Below, one piece after another: positions 1 to 10,200 of a stretch of 64,000 bases of DNA (within the stretch, counting starts at the first letter, position 1; each line of letters opens with the position of its first letter). A program made the position numbers and the translations under genes. The DNA is from CAVUMR01 sp963742715 (GTDB lineage: Bacteria; Actinomycetota; Actinomycetes; Mycobacteriales; Micromonosporaceae), in contig CAVUMR010000003.1 in the NCBI GenBank assembly GCA_963742715.1, forward strand, positions 496,001 to 560,000, given 5' to 3'. Under the pieces are notes generated by a model. The model worked only from the letters and a program-made list of their open reading frames with translations, did not search any database and had not been told where the DNA came from.

Positions 1-1758
1 CTCGTCCACGATCGACGGGTCGAGCTTGCGGAAGATCGGGGTCGGCTTGGCCAGCTCGGTACCGACGGCGAGCCCCTGGGACTCCCACCGGGCCGCGTCG
101 GTCGCGTAGTCGCCGGTCAGCACCGGGTACGCGGATCCGCCGTCCAGGTCGTCCACCTCCTGGACCTGCGGCAACGGCGCGAACGTGCCCTTCCCGCCGA
201 GCAGCTCGTGCACGCTCTGGGCGGCGTGCGGCAGGAACGGCGCGAGCATGGTGTTGCAGTCGCTGACCGCCTGCAGCGCGGTGTTCAGCACGGTGGCCTG
301 CCGGTCCGGGTCGTCGCTGAGCTTCCACGGCGCTGACTCGGACACGTACTTGTTCGCCTCGCCCACCACCCGCATCGCCTCGCCGATCGCGGCCTTCTGG
401 CGGTGCCGGCGGAGCAGCTCACCGACCGTGTCGAACCCGGTCCTGGTGGCGGCCAGCAGCGCCTGATCGGCGGGAGTCAGCTCGCCGGCCGGCGGAATCC
501 TGCCGAAGTACCGGGCACCCATCGACACCGAGCGGTTGACCAGGTTGCCCCAACCGGCGACCAGCTCGTCGTTGTTGCGGCGGAGGAACTCGGCCCAGGT
601 GAAGTCGGTGTCCTGGTTCTCCGGACCGGCGACCGAGATGAAGTACCGCAGCGCGTCCGGGTCGTACCGGGACAGGAAGTCGCGCACGTAGATGACCACG
701 TTGCGGGACGAGGAGAACTTGCGCCCCTCCATGGTCAGGAACTCGCTGGAGACCACCTCGGTGGGCAGGTTCAGCTCGCCGTACTGGCCGGGCTGTCCGC
801 CCTTGGCGCCGCGGCCGGCGTACCCCAACAGCTCGGCCGGCCAGATCTGCGCGTGGAAGGTGATGTTGTCCTTGCCCATGAAGTAGTACGACTGGGCGTC
901 CGGCTCGCACCACCAGCGCCGCCAGGCGTCGGCGTCACCGCTGCGTCGGGCCCACTCGATCGACGCCGACAGGTAGCCGATGACCGCGTCGAACCAGACG
1001 TACAGCCGCTTGCTGGAGTTGCCCTCCCAGCCCGGCAGCGGTACCGGCACGCCCCAGTCGATGTCCCGGGTCATCGCCCGCGGGCGTACGTCGTCGAGCA
1101 GGTTCAGCGAGAACTTCAGCACGTTCGGACGCCAGTCGGTACGGGTCTGCAGCCACGTACCCAGCGCGTCGGCCAGCGCCGGCAGGTCGAGGAAGAAGTG
1201 CTGCGTCTCGATGAACTTCGGCACCTCACCGTTGATCCGGCTGCGCGGATTCCGCAACTCCACCGGGTCGAGCTGGTTGCCGCAGTTGTCGCACTGGTCG
1301 CCGCGGGCACCGTCGTACCCGCAGATCGGGCAGGTGCCTTCGATGTACCGGTCGGGCAGGGTACGACCGGTGGACGGGCTGATCGCGCCCTTGGTGGTCT
1401 GCTCGATCATGTACCCGTTGCGGTGCAGCGTGCGGAACAGCTCCTGCGCGACCGCGTAGTGGTTGCGGGTCGTGGTCCTGGTGAACAGGTCGTACGACAG
1501 GCCCAACGCGGCCAGATCCTGCACGATCACCCGGTTGTACCGGTCGGCCAGCTCCTGCGGGCTGACCCCCTCCTGCTCGGCCTGCACCAGGATCGGGGTG
1601 CCGTGCTCGTCGGTACCGGAGACCATCAGTACGTCGTGGCCGGCCATCCGCATGTACCGACTGAACACGTCGGACGGTACGCCGAAGCCGGACACGTGAC
1701 CGATGTGTCGCGGGCCGTTCGCGTATGGCCAGGCGACTGCGGTAAGGACGCTGCTCAC
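1..1758 (-). CDS. metG: Methionyl-tRNA synthetase, 3' end outside window
   Basis: Class I aminoacyl-tRNA synthetase that charges tRNA-Met in the cytoplasm. The reverse strand reads from a GTG at 1758 (VSSVLTAVAWPYANGPRHIG) into the HIGH-type signature HIGH within the first 20 residues. A KFSSS version of the KMSKS loop follows (MEGRKFSSSRN, near 705-730), and a knuckle with paired CxxC motifs (CPICGYDGARGDQCDNC) is present. The WFDA and anticodon-domain regions follow in order. The frame stays open to base 1, so the C-terminus is missing from the window. No earlier in-frame start has a better context. It is transcribed away from nothing obvious; the neighbour upstream on the same strand is a secreted protein separated by a strong hairpin. 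Identification is very secure. Confidence 0.97.
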   Translation of the reverse strand, partial: MSSVLTAVAWPYANGPRHIGHVSGFGVPSDVFSRYMRMAGHDVLMVSGTDEHGTPILVQAEQEGVSPQELADRYNRVIVQDLAALGLSYDLFTRTTTRNHYAVAQELFRTLHRNGYMIEQTTKGAISPSTGRTLPDRYIEGTCPICGYDGARGDQCDNCGNQLDPVELRNPRSRINGEVPKFIETQHFFLDLPALADALGTWLQTRTDWRPNVLKFSLNLLDDVRPRAMTRDIDWGVPVPLPGWEGNSSKRLYVWFDAVIGYLSASIEWARRSGDADAWRRWWCEPDAQSYYFMGKDNITFHAQIWPAELLGYAGRGAKGGQPGQYGELNLPTEVVSSEFLTMEGRKFSSSRNVVIYVRDFLSRYDPDALRYFISVAGPENQDTDFTWAEFLRRNNDELVAGWGNLVNRSVSMGARYFGRIPPAGELTPADQALLAATRTGFDTVGELLRRHRQKAAIGEAMRVVGEANKYVSESAPWKLSDDPDRQATVLNTALQAVSDCNTMLAPFLPHAAQSVHELLGGKGTFAPLPQVQEVDDLDGGSAYPVLTGDYATDAARWESQGLAVGTELAKPTPIFRKLDPSIVDE

Positions 1759-1831
1759 GACCGCCCAGCCTAGGCCATGTCGGGTCGGCCCCCGCGAGCC
1801 CAGCCGGAGGTCAGCCGTTGGCCGCCGGTGC

Positions 1832-1875
1832 CGCGAGCGGTCCGGATACCGGTATCCGGATCCGGGCCGCTCGCG
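1832..1875 (-). terminator. Nested palindromic hairpin after the secreted-protein gene
   Basis: A perfect 20-bp palindrome (TCCGGATACC/GGTATCCGGA, 1841-1860) sits inside an outer 9-bp inverted repeat (CGCGAGCGG at 1832-1840 with CCGCTCGCG at 1867-1875). It lies just past the stop codon of the gene ending at 1883 on the minus strand and before metG, so it probably terminates that transcript. It has no T tract, as is usual in actinomycetes. Confidence 0.6.
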
Positions 1876-1882
1876 AGTCCGG

Positions 1883-2797
1883 TCAGCGGTGCATCGGCGG
1901 CGTGTGCTGGTACACCGTGCTCACCCGGTACGCCCGCCGCTCCAGTGCGAACGCGACGTCCCGGGCGTCACTCATCGCGTCCGGACCGAGGTGGGCGATC
2001 CTGGTCAGCTCGAGCGTCTCGCCCATCGGATCCTCGACCGCGGTGACCTTGATGTTGCCGATGCCGGGCGCGTAGAACTTCCGCTGGTGTCCGCCCTCCG
2101 GATCGAGCGGACTGTTCTCGTCGACGACCAGCACGTTCTGGTAGCAGCCCGACTTGACGCACAGGTGCCCCCCGGTGCTGATCACCTTGCCGCAGTCCAG
2201 GAAGTCGATCTTCGACGCCAGTCCCTGCAGGTACCGGCTGGTGCCGGTCCGCGGGTGGGCACGCATGTGCAGCCCGGCGCGGGCGCTGGACAGCCCGGCG
2301 ATCCAGGTGCTCGGCGCGCCGGCGAACACGCCGTCCTCGTACTCCTCCGGATACTCGCCGAGGTTCCACACCCGTCCGGTGTCGTCCTGCGCCTGGAACG
2401 CCAACTCGGCCTCGACCAGCTCGCCGTCGGTGTAGTCCAGATCCACGAACGCCCGGGTGGTTACCCCGTTGATCACCTTGGTCAGGTCGGTGATCGTGGT
2501 GACCACGGTGTGCGGCACCGGCCCGTCGCCGTCGTCGACCACGCCGGTCAGGGTGTACCGGGTGCCGGCCGCCTGTGGCAGGAAACGGTTGTCGATCCGG
2601 GTCGGGTGGGAGAAGGTCAGCGCCGCGAACGGTGCGACCGGGTCACAACCGCCCACCGGAGCGCCCGCGGCCCCACCGGAAGCCGTCGACACCGCTGAGG
2701 CGGGTGCCGCGCCCATTCCGCCGAACAGCATCAAAGCGCTGACGCCGGCCAGCACGACCCGTCGGGTCCGCGACCGGTCGAATGCACTGAGGTCCAT
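1883..2797 (-). CDS. Secreted protein of unknown function
   Basis: Exported protein of 304 residues. The ATG at 2797 is preferred over an upstream in-frame ATG at 2833 because it follows a GGGGGTG ribosome site. It gives a typical signal peptide: an Arg-containing N-terminus (DRSRTRRVV), a hydrophobic core (LAGVSALMLFGGMGAA) and an ASA cleavage site. The mature part contains HPTRIDNRFLPQAAGTRY, a pattern I associate with uncharacterised extracytoplasmic actinobacterial proteins, and a small cysteine cluster (DCGK...LCVKSGCYQ) likely to form disulfides. No catalytic motif is recognised. It is monocistronic by position, with a hairpin downstream at 1832-1875. Confidence 0.75.
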   Translation of the reverse strand: MDLSAFDRSRTRRVVLAGVSALMLFGGMGAAPASAVSTASGGAAGAPVGGCDPVAPFAALTFSHPTRIDNRFLPQAAGTRYTLTGVVDDGDGPVPHTVVTTITDLTKVINGVTTRAFVDLDYTDGELVEAELAFQAQDDTGRVWNLGEYPEEYEDGVFAGAPSTWIAGLSSARAGLHMRAHPRTGTSRYLQGLASKIDFLDCGKVISTGGHLCVKSGCYQNVLVVDENSPLDPEGGHQRKFYAPGIGNIKVTAVEDPMGETLELTRIAHLGPDAMSDARDVAFALERRAYRVSTVYQHTPPMHR

Positions 2798-3453
2798 TTC
2801 TGCGCACCCCCAACTACGCTCGAGTGGAAACATGCCGACCGCACGTTGTGCGACCCCTGAGCATCCGGGCCTTTTGACGGCTATCGCTCACCTGGACGCC
2901 CGGTCACCGGACGCCGCAAGCGACTGGGGCCGGCCTACATCCCGGCACGAGCGATTGCTGGTATTCACTGTCACCTATGTCCACCCGCTGTCAAGCAGCT
3001 GCCGGATTGTTGACCCGAAACAGCCGGAGCACCGGTGAAGAATTGCGCAAGAATCGCAACGTGGTCGCATGGATCGTGGCCAGCCGGGCGCAATGCGATG
3101 ACTTTACCCGCCTGTGGATTCGACTCACGGCACCGTCGAGCCGCGCCCCTATTTTCGGTCAAGCTCCACTTGTCCAGTTCACCGAGCGCGAACTGTCGGC
3201 ATCATGACTAACGCAAAATCGGTCCGTAATGCTCTTTTACGGTACCGGCCGGTAATTGCCGAGTCTTGCCCGAGCGGCACTCGGCGCGCACGCTACCGCT
3301 AGTAACTAAGACTTCTCTAAGAGACCCACGGCTCTGTACGAGAACTGTCCACACAACGGCGAGGCTGGCAGGTAGGCATTACCTAATAGGTGCTGCCCGC
3401 CAATTCTGGCTGGTGAACTCGCGGTCCGATCGCCACTTCACGGGGGCCCCGTA
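2798..3453. other. Intergenic region, no gene recognised
   Basis: About 650 bases between the divergent secreted-protein gene and the RND operon. Base composition is visibly richer in A and T than the genes. Short ORFs on both strands have no ribosome site or recognisable protein. The region should hold the promoters of both flanking transcripts; two short palindromes near the RND side are listed separately. Confidence 0.6.
3314..3391 (+). promoter_or_regulatory. Two short palindromes upstream of RND operon, candidate operators
   Basis: TCTCTAAGAGA (3314-3324) and ACCTAATAGGT (3381-3391) are perfect odd-length inverted repeats in the AT-rich leader 60-140 bases before the first RND gene. Repressor sites for efflux operons often look like this. 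No regulator gene is adjacent, so this is only a candidate. Confidence 0.3.
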
Positions 3454-6400
3454 ATGATGCGCTGGATTATCGGCTCGAGCCTGAAGTTCCGACTGCTGGT
3501 GATTCCGATCGCAGCCGTCCTGATGGTCTTCGGCGTCGTGCAGATCCGATCGATGCCGGCGGACGCCTTCCCGGAGTTCACCCCGCCCACGATCGAGGTG
3601 CAGACCGAGGCGCTGGGGCTGTCCGCCGCCGAGGTCGAACAGCTCGTCACCGTGCCGATGGAGCAGGACCTGCTCAACGGCGTGCCGTGGACGAAGCAGA
3701 TCCGGTCCGAGTCGGTCACCGGGGAGTCCTCGGTGGAGCTCGTCTTCGAGCCCGGCACCGACATCATGAAGGCCCGACAGCTCGTGTCGGAGCGGCTGAA
3801 CCAGGCGCCCGGACTGCCACACGTGTCCAAGCCGCCGGTGATGCTGCAACCGTTGTCCTCGACCAACCGGGTGATGATGGTCGGCCTCTCCTCCGAGGAT
3901 CTGTCCCTGATCGAGATGTCGGTGCTGGCCCGCTGGCGGATCAAGCCGAAGCTGACCGGCATCGCCGGCGTCGCGAACGTCGCCATCTGGGGCATGCGCG
4001 AGCGCCAGCTCCAGGTACAGGTCGACCCGGCCCGGCTGCGCAAGTACGGCATCTCGCTCGACCAGGTGCTCACCACAACCGGCAACGCGCTCTGGGTGTC
4101 GCCACTGAGCTTCGTCGAGGCGTCCACCCCGGGTACCGGCGGCTTCGTCGACACCTCCAACCAGCGGCTCTCGATCCAGCACATCTCGCCGATCCGTACG
4201 TCCGGTGACCTGGCCAAGGTGACCGTCGAGGACACCGCCGACCGGCCCGGTGGCGAGCTGCGGCTCGGCGACGTGGCGAACGTGGTCGAGGACCACCAGC
4301 CATTGATCGGCGACGCCGTCGTCGACGGCGGACCCGGCCTGATGCTGGTGATCGAGAAGCTCCCGGGCGCCAACTCCGCCCAGATCAGCAAGGACGTGCA
4401 GGACGCGTTCGCTGAACTGCGCCCCGGCCTGTCCGGCATCACGGTCAACACCGAGGTCTTCCGGCCCACCACCTTCGTCGAGTCGGCCATCGACAATGTC
4501 GCGCTGTCGCTGATCATCGGACTGATCCTGCTGATGGTGCTGCTCGGCGCGCTGTTCCTCGACTGGCGCACCGGCCTGATCAGCCTGGTGGCGATTCCAC
4601 TGTCGCTGATCACCGCCGCGCTCGTGCTGTACCTGCTGGGAGCCGCGTTCAACACCGTGATGCTGGCCGGTCTGGTGATCGCGCTGGGCGTGGTCATCGA
4701 CGATGCCGTCGCTGATGTGGCGAACATAAGGCGACGACTACGGGAGCAACGCGAGACCGGTACCGAGAAGTCCACCATGGCGATGATCGGCGAGGCTGCG
4801 GTCGAGGCACGGGGACCGATGCTGTACGCCACCCTGATCGTCCTGGCCGTGATGGCCCCGCTGCTGTTCTTCGGTGGCGTGACCGGCGCCTTCCTCCGGC
4901 CACTGGCGATCTCGTACATCCTGGCGGTGCTCGCCTCGTTCCTGGTGGCACTGACCGTGACCCCGGCACTCGCCCTGTTCCTGCTGAACCGGTCGGACAG
5001 CGCGCGAGCGGACTCCCCGGTGGTACGCCGGCTGCAGGGCTGGTACGGACGGGCTCTGAACCGGACCGCGCGGCGGCCGAGCGGAGCGCTGCTCATGGTG
5101 GGTGCGGTCCTGGCCGTGGGAATCGCGGTCGTACCGCAACTGCTCAGCGGCTGGACCCTCATACCGGCGCTACAGGACCGGAACCTGCTGATCCAGTGGA
5201 ACACCGCGGCCAGTACGTCCCAGCAGGAAATGGTGCGGATCACCGCTGCGGTGACCAGGGAACTCAACGGGGTACCCGGGGTCGACAACGTCGGCGCGCA
5301 CATCGGCCGGGCGATCACCGCCGACCAGGTCGTCGACGTCAACTCCGGCCAGCTCTGGGTCACGATGAACCCCGACGCGGACTACGACAAGACCATCAAG
5401 ACGATCCGGAAGATCATCGACGGGTACCCGGGACTCAGCCACGACCTGCAGACCTACCCGGCCGATCGGCTCCGGGAGGCACAGACCGGCAGCCGGGGCG
5501 ACCTGGTAGTCCGCGTGTACGGCCAGGACATGGGCGTCATGCGCGACAAGGCCGAGGAGATCCGGACGATGCTCGGCCGCATCGACGGCATCGGCACCGC
5601 CACGATCGACACGGAAACCGAGCAGCCGACCGTTGAGGTCGAGGTCAACCTCGCCAAGGCCGAGCAGCTCGGCATCAAGCCGGGCGACGTACGGCGGGCC
5701 GCCGCCACCCTGCTGTCCGGCATCATCGCCGGCAACCTGTTCGAAGAGGAAAAGGTCTTCGACGTGGTGGTGTGGGGAGACCCGGCGCTGCGCAACAACA
5801 TCAACAGCCTGGGCAACCTGCTCATCGACGCCAGCGGTGGCCGGCAGATCCGCCTCAAGGACGTCGCCGACGTGCGGATCAAGCCGAACCCGACCACCAT
5901 CCGGCACGACGGCGTGTCCCGCCGGGTGGACGTGGTCGCCGACGTCCAGGGCCGCAACGCTGAGGCCGTCGCCGAGGACGTCAAGGCCAGCCTGCGCAGC
6001 GTGCAGTTCCCGCTGGAGTACCACGCCGAGGTGATCGGTGACTACACCCAGCAGACCGACACCCGACGGCGCGCGATCATCCTCGCGATTGCCGCCATCA
6101 TCGCCGTGTTCCTGCTGCTCCAGGCCGCGTTCTCCAGCTGGCGGCTGGCCACCGCGTTCACCCTGACGGTGCCGATGGCGCTCGCCGGCGGGACGCTCGC
6201 GGCGATGATCGTGGACGGCACGTTCAGCCTCGGCTCGATCGCCGGGTTGTTCGCGGTGCTGGGTCTGGCCGTCCGGCAGGGCATCGGCCTGGTCCGGACG
6301 TACCAGCGGCTGGACGAGGAGGCCAGCGAGACTTCCGGCCTCGAACTCGTCCTCGCCGGTGCCCGGGAACGCCTCGTACCCATCGCCATCTCGACGCTGG

Positions 6401-6645
6401 CGATCGCGGGCGCGCTGGTCGGCGTGATCGTGGTCGGCAACGTCCCCGGCCAGGAGATCGTGCGGCCGCTGGCCGTGGTGATGCTCGGCGGCCTGGTCAC
6501 CTCCACCCTGTTCTGCCTGTTCGTGGTACCGGCGCTGTACCTCCGGTTCGGTACCCGCCGGGATCGCGGCGACACCGCCGCCGATCCGGATCAGGGGCCG
6601 ACCGCCCCGCGACACGCCATGCCAGTCCCCCAGCCTGCCGAGTGA
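3454..6645 (+). CDS. RND efflux permease, heavy-metal (CusA-like) type, divergent copy
   Basis: Proton-driven inner-membrane transporter of 1063 residues, the usual length for the HME branch of the RND superfamily. The N-terminus (MMRWIIGSSLKFRLLVIPIA) begins transmembrane helix 1, followed by a large extracytoplasmic loop starting at the family motif DAFPEF. Helices 2-6, a second loop and helices 7-12 follow. The helix-4 motif reads ALGVVIDDAVADVANI, keeping the acidic pair but lacking the Glu of the usual ENI. Helix 10 reads LAVRQGIGL where the paralogue at 7208 has IAARNGILL, so this copy has lost conserved relay-region residues. It shares its start region and order with the second permease, from which it probably arose by duplication. 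It overlaps the adaptor-like gene by four bases (GTGA). Substrate is not deducible. Confidence 0.9.
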   Translation: MMRWIIGSSLKFRLLVIPIAAVLMVFGVVQIRSMPADAFPEFTPPTIEVQTEALGLSAAEVEQLVTVPMEQDLLNGVPWTKQIRSESVTGESSVELVFEPGTDIMKARQLVSERLNQAPGLPHVSKPPVMLQPLSSTNRVMMVGLSSEDLSLIEMSVLARWRIKPKLTGIAGVANVAIWGMRERQLQVQVDPARLRKYGISLDQVLTTTGNALWVSPLSFVEASTPGTGGFVDTSNQRLSIQHISPIRTSGDLAKVTVEDTADRPGGELRLGDVANVVEDHQPLIGDAVVDGGPGLMLVIEKLPGANSAQISKDVQDAFAELRPGLSGITVNTEVFRPTTFVESAIDNVALSLIIGLILLMVLLGALFLDWRTGLISLVAIPLSLITAALVLYLLGAAFNTVMLAGLVIALGVVIDDAVADVANIRRRLREQRETGTEKSTMAMIGEAAVEARGPMLYATLIVLAVMAPLLFFGGVTGAFLRPLAISYILAVLASFLVALTVTPALALFLLNRSDSARADSPVVRRLQGWYGRALNRTARRPSGALLMVGAVLAVGIAVVPQLLSGWTLIPALQDRNLLIQWNTAASTSQQEMVRITAAVTRELNGVPGVDNVGAHIGRAITADQVVDVNSGQLWVTMNPDADYDKTIKTIRKIIDGYPGLSHDLQTYPADRLREAQTGSRGDLVVRVYGQDMGVMRDKAEEIRTMLGRIDGIGTATIDTETEQPTVEVEVNLAKAEQLGIKPGDVRRAAATLLSGIIAGNLFEEEKVFDVVVWGDPALRNNINSLGNLLIDASGGRQIRLKDVADVRIKPNPTTIRHDGVSRRVDVVADVQGRNAEAVAEDVKASLRSVQFPLEYHAEVIGDYTQQTDTRRRAIILAIAAIIAVFLLLQAAFSSWRLATAFTLTVPMALAGGTLAAMIVDGTFSLGSIAGLFAVLGLAVRQGIGLVRTYQRLDEEASETSGLELVLAGARERLVPIAISTLAIAGALVGVIVVGNVPGQEIVRPLAVVMLGGLVTSTLFCLFVVPALYLRFGTRRDRGDTAADPDQGPTAPRHAMPVPQPAE

Positions 6646-7133
6646 AGGTCGTGTCAGCCATGAGAGGTCTCTCCAAAGCGCAACTGGTCCGATGGGTCGT
6701 CGCAGCGCTGCTCATCGTCGGCATCGGTGTCGGCGTTGGCGGACTCGCGAGCATCGCCCACTCAAGTTCAGAGGAACCGGCCATCGACGAACCGAGCGTG
6801 GCCGAGGTCATCGAGGGCACCGACCTGAGCAAGGTGACGGTCACCGCCGACGGCGTGCGGCGTCTGGGGCTCAAGACCGCGACGGTCGTGGACGCGGCCG
6901 CGGGCCCGAAGGCGATGACCAGCGTTCCCTACGCGGCGGTGTTCTACGACCGGTCGGGCGCGTCGTGGGTGTACACGAGCCCGGAGACGAACGTGTTCGT
7001 GCGTGCCCCGATCACCATCGACCACGTCACATCGGACACCGCTTTCCTGACCGTGGGTCCGCCGGCCGGTACCGCTGTGGTGACGGTGGGAGCTCCTGAG
7101 CTGTACGGAACCGAGGTCGGCGTCAGTGAATGA
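6642..7133 (+). CDS. Truncated RND adaptor-like membrane protein
   Basis: A 163-residue protein with one N-terminal transmembrane helix (WVVAALLIVGIGVGVGGL) followed by an extracytoplasmic domain. The end of that domain (VPYAAVFYDRSGASWVY ... VVTVGAPELYGTEVGV) matches the C-terminal membrane-proximal part of HlyD/CusB-type periplasmic adaptors. The alpha-hairpin and lipoyl-like regions of a normal adaptor (about 400 residues) are absent, which fits a monoderm host without an outer membrane. The GTG at 6642 overlaps the stop of the first permease; an ATG at 6660 behind GAAGG is an alternative start. Its position between two permeases suggests it partners one or both. Confidence 0.75.
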   Translation: MKVVSAMRGLSKAQLVRWVVAALLIVGIGVGVGGLASIAHSSSEEPAIDEPSVAEVIEGTDLSKVTVTADGVRRLGLKTATVVDAAAGPKAMTSVPYAAVFYDRSGASWVYTSPETNVFVRAPITIDHVTSDTAFLTVGPPAGTAVVTVGAPELYGTEVGVSE

Positions 7134-7207
7134 CGCCTACTGACCCGCAGGGACCGGCTCTATTCGGTGGATCACGTTTCGACGACTAGGTAGGGACGGC
7201 TGCGGCC

Positions 7208-10200
7208 ATGATGCGTTGGATGATCGGCTCGAGCCTCAGGTTCCGCGCCCTTGTGGTTGCGATCGCTTCGGGGCTGATGTTCTTCGGAATCCTGCAGCTC
7301 AACAACTCGCCGGTGGACGTCTTTCCGGAGTTCGCCCCGCCGAGCGTCGAAATCCAGACGCCCGCTCTCGGCCTGTCCGCGACCGAGGTGGAGTCCCTCG
7401 TCACGGTACCGATGGAAGAAGCGCTCCAGGGCGTACCCGACCTCGACGACATGCGATCCAAATCGGTACAGCAGCTGTCCTCGATCATGCTCATCTTCAA
7501 GCCGGGTACGGATCTGCTGACAGCCCGCCAGCAGATCCAGGAGCGGTTCGCCTCGGTGACCACCACGCTGCCGAGCTGGGCCGGTCCACCGCTGATGCTC
7601 GCCCCGCTGTCGTCGACGCGGCGGGTGATGAAGATCGGACTCACGTCCGAGTCGATCAACCAGATGCAGCTGTCGATGATCTCCTACTGGACGATCCGGG
7701 CCCGGCTGCTGCAGGTGCCGGGGGTGGCGAACATCCCGATCTGGGGCGAGCAACTGCAGATGATGCAGGTACAGGTCGACCCGAAACGGATGGCCAAGCA
7801 TGACGTCGCACTGGACGACGTCATGGAAACCACCGCGGACGCGCTGGATGTCGGGCTGCTGCAGTTCGCCGAGGGCTCGCTGATCGGGACCGGCGGCATC
7901 ATCGACACCCCGAACCAGCGGATGGACGTCCACCCGGTGCTGCCGATCCGGACGCCGGCCGACCTGGCCAAGGTCACGGTCACCAACCGCAACGGACAGG
8001 CGCTGCGCCTCGACCAGGTGGCGGACGTGGTGGAGGGTCACCAGCCGCTGGCCGGCGACGCGGTGATCAACGGCGGTCCAGGGCTGATGCTCATCATCGA
8101 GAAGCTGCCGTGGGCGAACACGCTCGAGGTCACCCGTGGCGTCGAAGAGGCGCTGCGCGACCTGCAGCCGGGACTCACCGGTATCCAGGTCGAGACGAAC
8201 ATCTTCAAGCCGGCGAACTTCATCGAGACGGCGATCGACAACCTCACCCGGGCCCTGCTACTGGGCTGCGTACTGGTGATCCTGGTGTTGATCGCGTTCC
8301 TGTTCGAGTGGCGGACCGCGCTGATCAGCGTGGTGGCGATCCCACTGTCCCTGCTGTCCGCGCTACTGATCCTGCACGCGCTCGGATCATCGATAAATAC
8401 GATGATCCTGGCCGGATTGGTGATCGCGGTCGGGGTGGTGGTGGACGATGCCATCATCGATGTCGAGAACATCGTGCGAAGACTCCGGGAGGCTCGCCGC
8501 TCCGGCAGCACCCGGTCCACCGCCGCCATCATCCTCGACGCCTCGATGGAGGTTCGCGGACCGATCGTGTACGCCACCCTGATCATCGTGGCCGCGACCG
8601 CTCCGGTGTTCTTCCTCGAGGGCCTGACCAGTGCGTTCTTCCGACCACTCGCGCTGGCGTACACCTTGGCGGTGTTGGCGTCGCTGCTCGTCGCGCTGAC
8701 CGTGACCCCGGCTCTCGCGCTGCTGATGCTGCACCGGTCGCAGATCGAGCGGCGTGACTCGCCGCTGGTGCGGGTGCTGCACCGCGGGTACGGCGGGCTG
8801 CTCGGCCGGGCCGTCAAGCGCCCCACCGCCGCGTTCGCCACGCTCGCGATCGTCGCGGTCGCCGGCATCGCGACGGTTCCCGCCTTCGGCCAGGACCTGT
8901 TCCCGACGTTCAAGGAACGCAGCTTCCTGATGCACTTCGTCAGCGACCCGAGTACGTCGCAGATCGAGGAGGCGCGGATCGTCCAGCGGGCGAGCGCGGA
9001 GATCCAGGAGATCCCCGGGGTGGAGGCGTTCGGCGCGCACATCGGTACCGCGCTGCTCGGCGAAGAGGTGTCCGGCGTCAACTTCGGCGAAATGTGGATC
9101 ACCATCTCGGAGAAGGTCGACTACGACACGACGATCGAGGCCATCCAGGAGGTGGTCGACGGGTATCCCGGGCTGTTCCGTGACGTGCAGACGTATCTGA
9201 AGGAACGCACGGAGGAGGTGTTGACCGGGGAGAGCGACGCGATCATCGTGCGGGTGACCGGCGACAACCTGGAGACCCTGCGAGAACACGCCGAGTCGAT
9301 CGAGCAGATCATGGCTGACACGGCCGGCGTGATCGACCAGCACACCGAACTGCTGGTGGACATCCCGCAGGTCGAGGTCGAGGTAGACCTCGCGGCCGCC
9401 CACAGGTACGGACTCAAACCGGGTGACGTACGCCGCGCGGCCGCCACGATCATGGCCGGCGAAGAGGTCGGCGACATCTTCCGGGACGGCAAGGCGTACG
9501 ACATCCAGGTGTGGAGTACGCCGGAGACCCGGCAGAACGTCAGCGACATCGAGCAGTTGCCCATCGACACACCCAGTGGCAAGCGGGTACAGCTTCGCGA
9601 CGTGGCCAACGTGGCCGTGAAACCGACCCCGAACGCCGTGTTCCACGACGCCGGCACCCGGTACATCGACGTGGGCGCGAACGTAGAGGGGCGCGACCTC
9701 GGCTCGGTGGCGCAGGAGATCGAGCAGCAGCTCGACGACATCGCCCTGCCGCGCGGGTACGGCGCGAAGCTGATCGGTCAGTACCAGGAGCGGCAGCAGG
9801 CCCAGCGCAGGTTGTTGACCTTCTCGCTCGGTGCCGCGTTGCTCATCCTGTTACTCCTGGTCGTGTCGTACGGCAGTTGGCGGCTGGCGATGCTGTCGTT
9901 CGTCGCGCTGCCGGCCGCGCTGGTCGGAGGAATCCTGGCCGCGTTCGCCACCGGCGGGATCATCTCGCTCGGCTCGCTGGTCGGCTTCCTCACCGTGCTG
10001 GGTATCGCCGCCCGGAACGGCATCCTGCTGATAAGCCACTACCAGCATCTGGAGCAGCACGAGGGTGAGAAGTTCGGTCCACAGCTCGTACTGCGCGGAT
10101 CCAAGGACCGGCTGCGCCCGATCCTGATGACCACGCTCGCCACCGGGCTGGCGCTGGTACCGCTGGTGGCGCTCGGGGAGCTGCCCGGCCAGGAGATCGA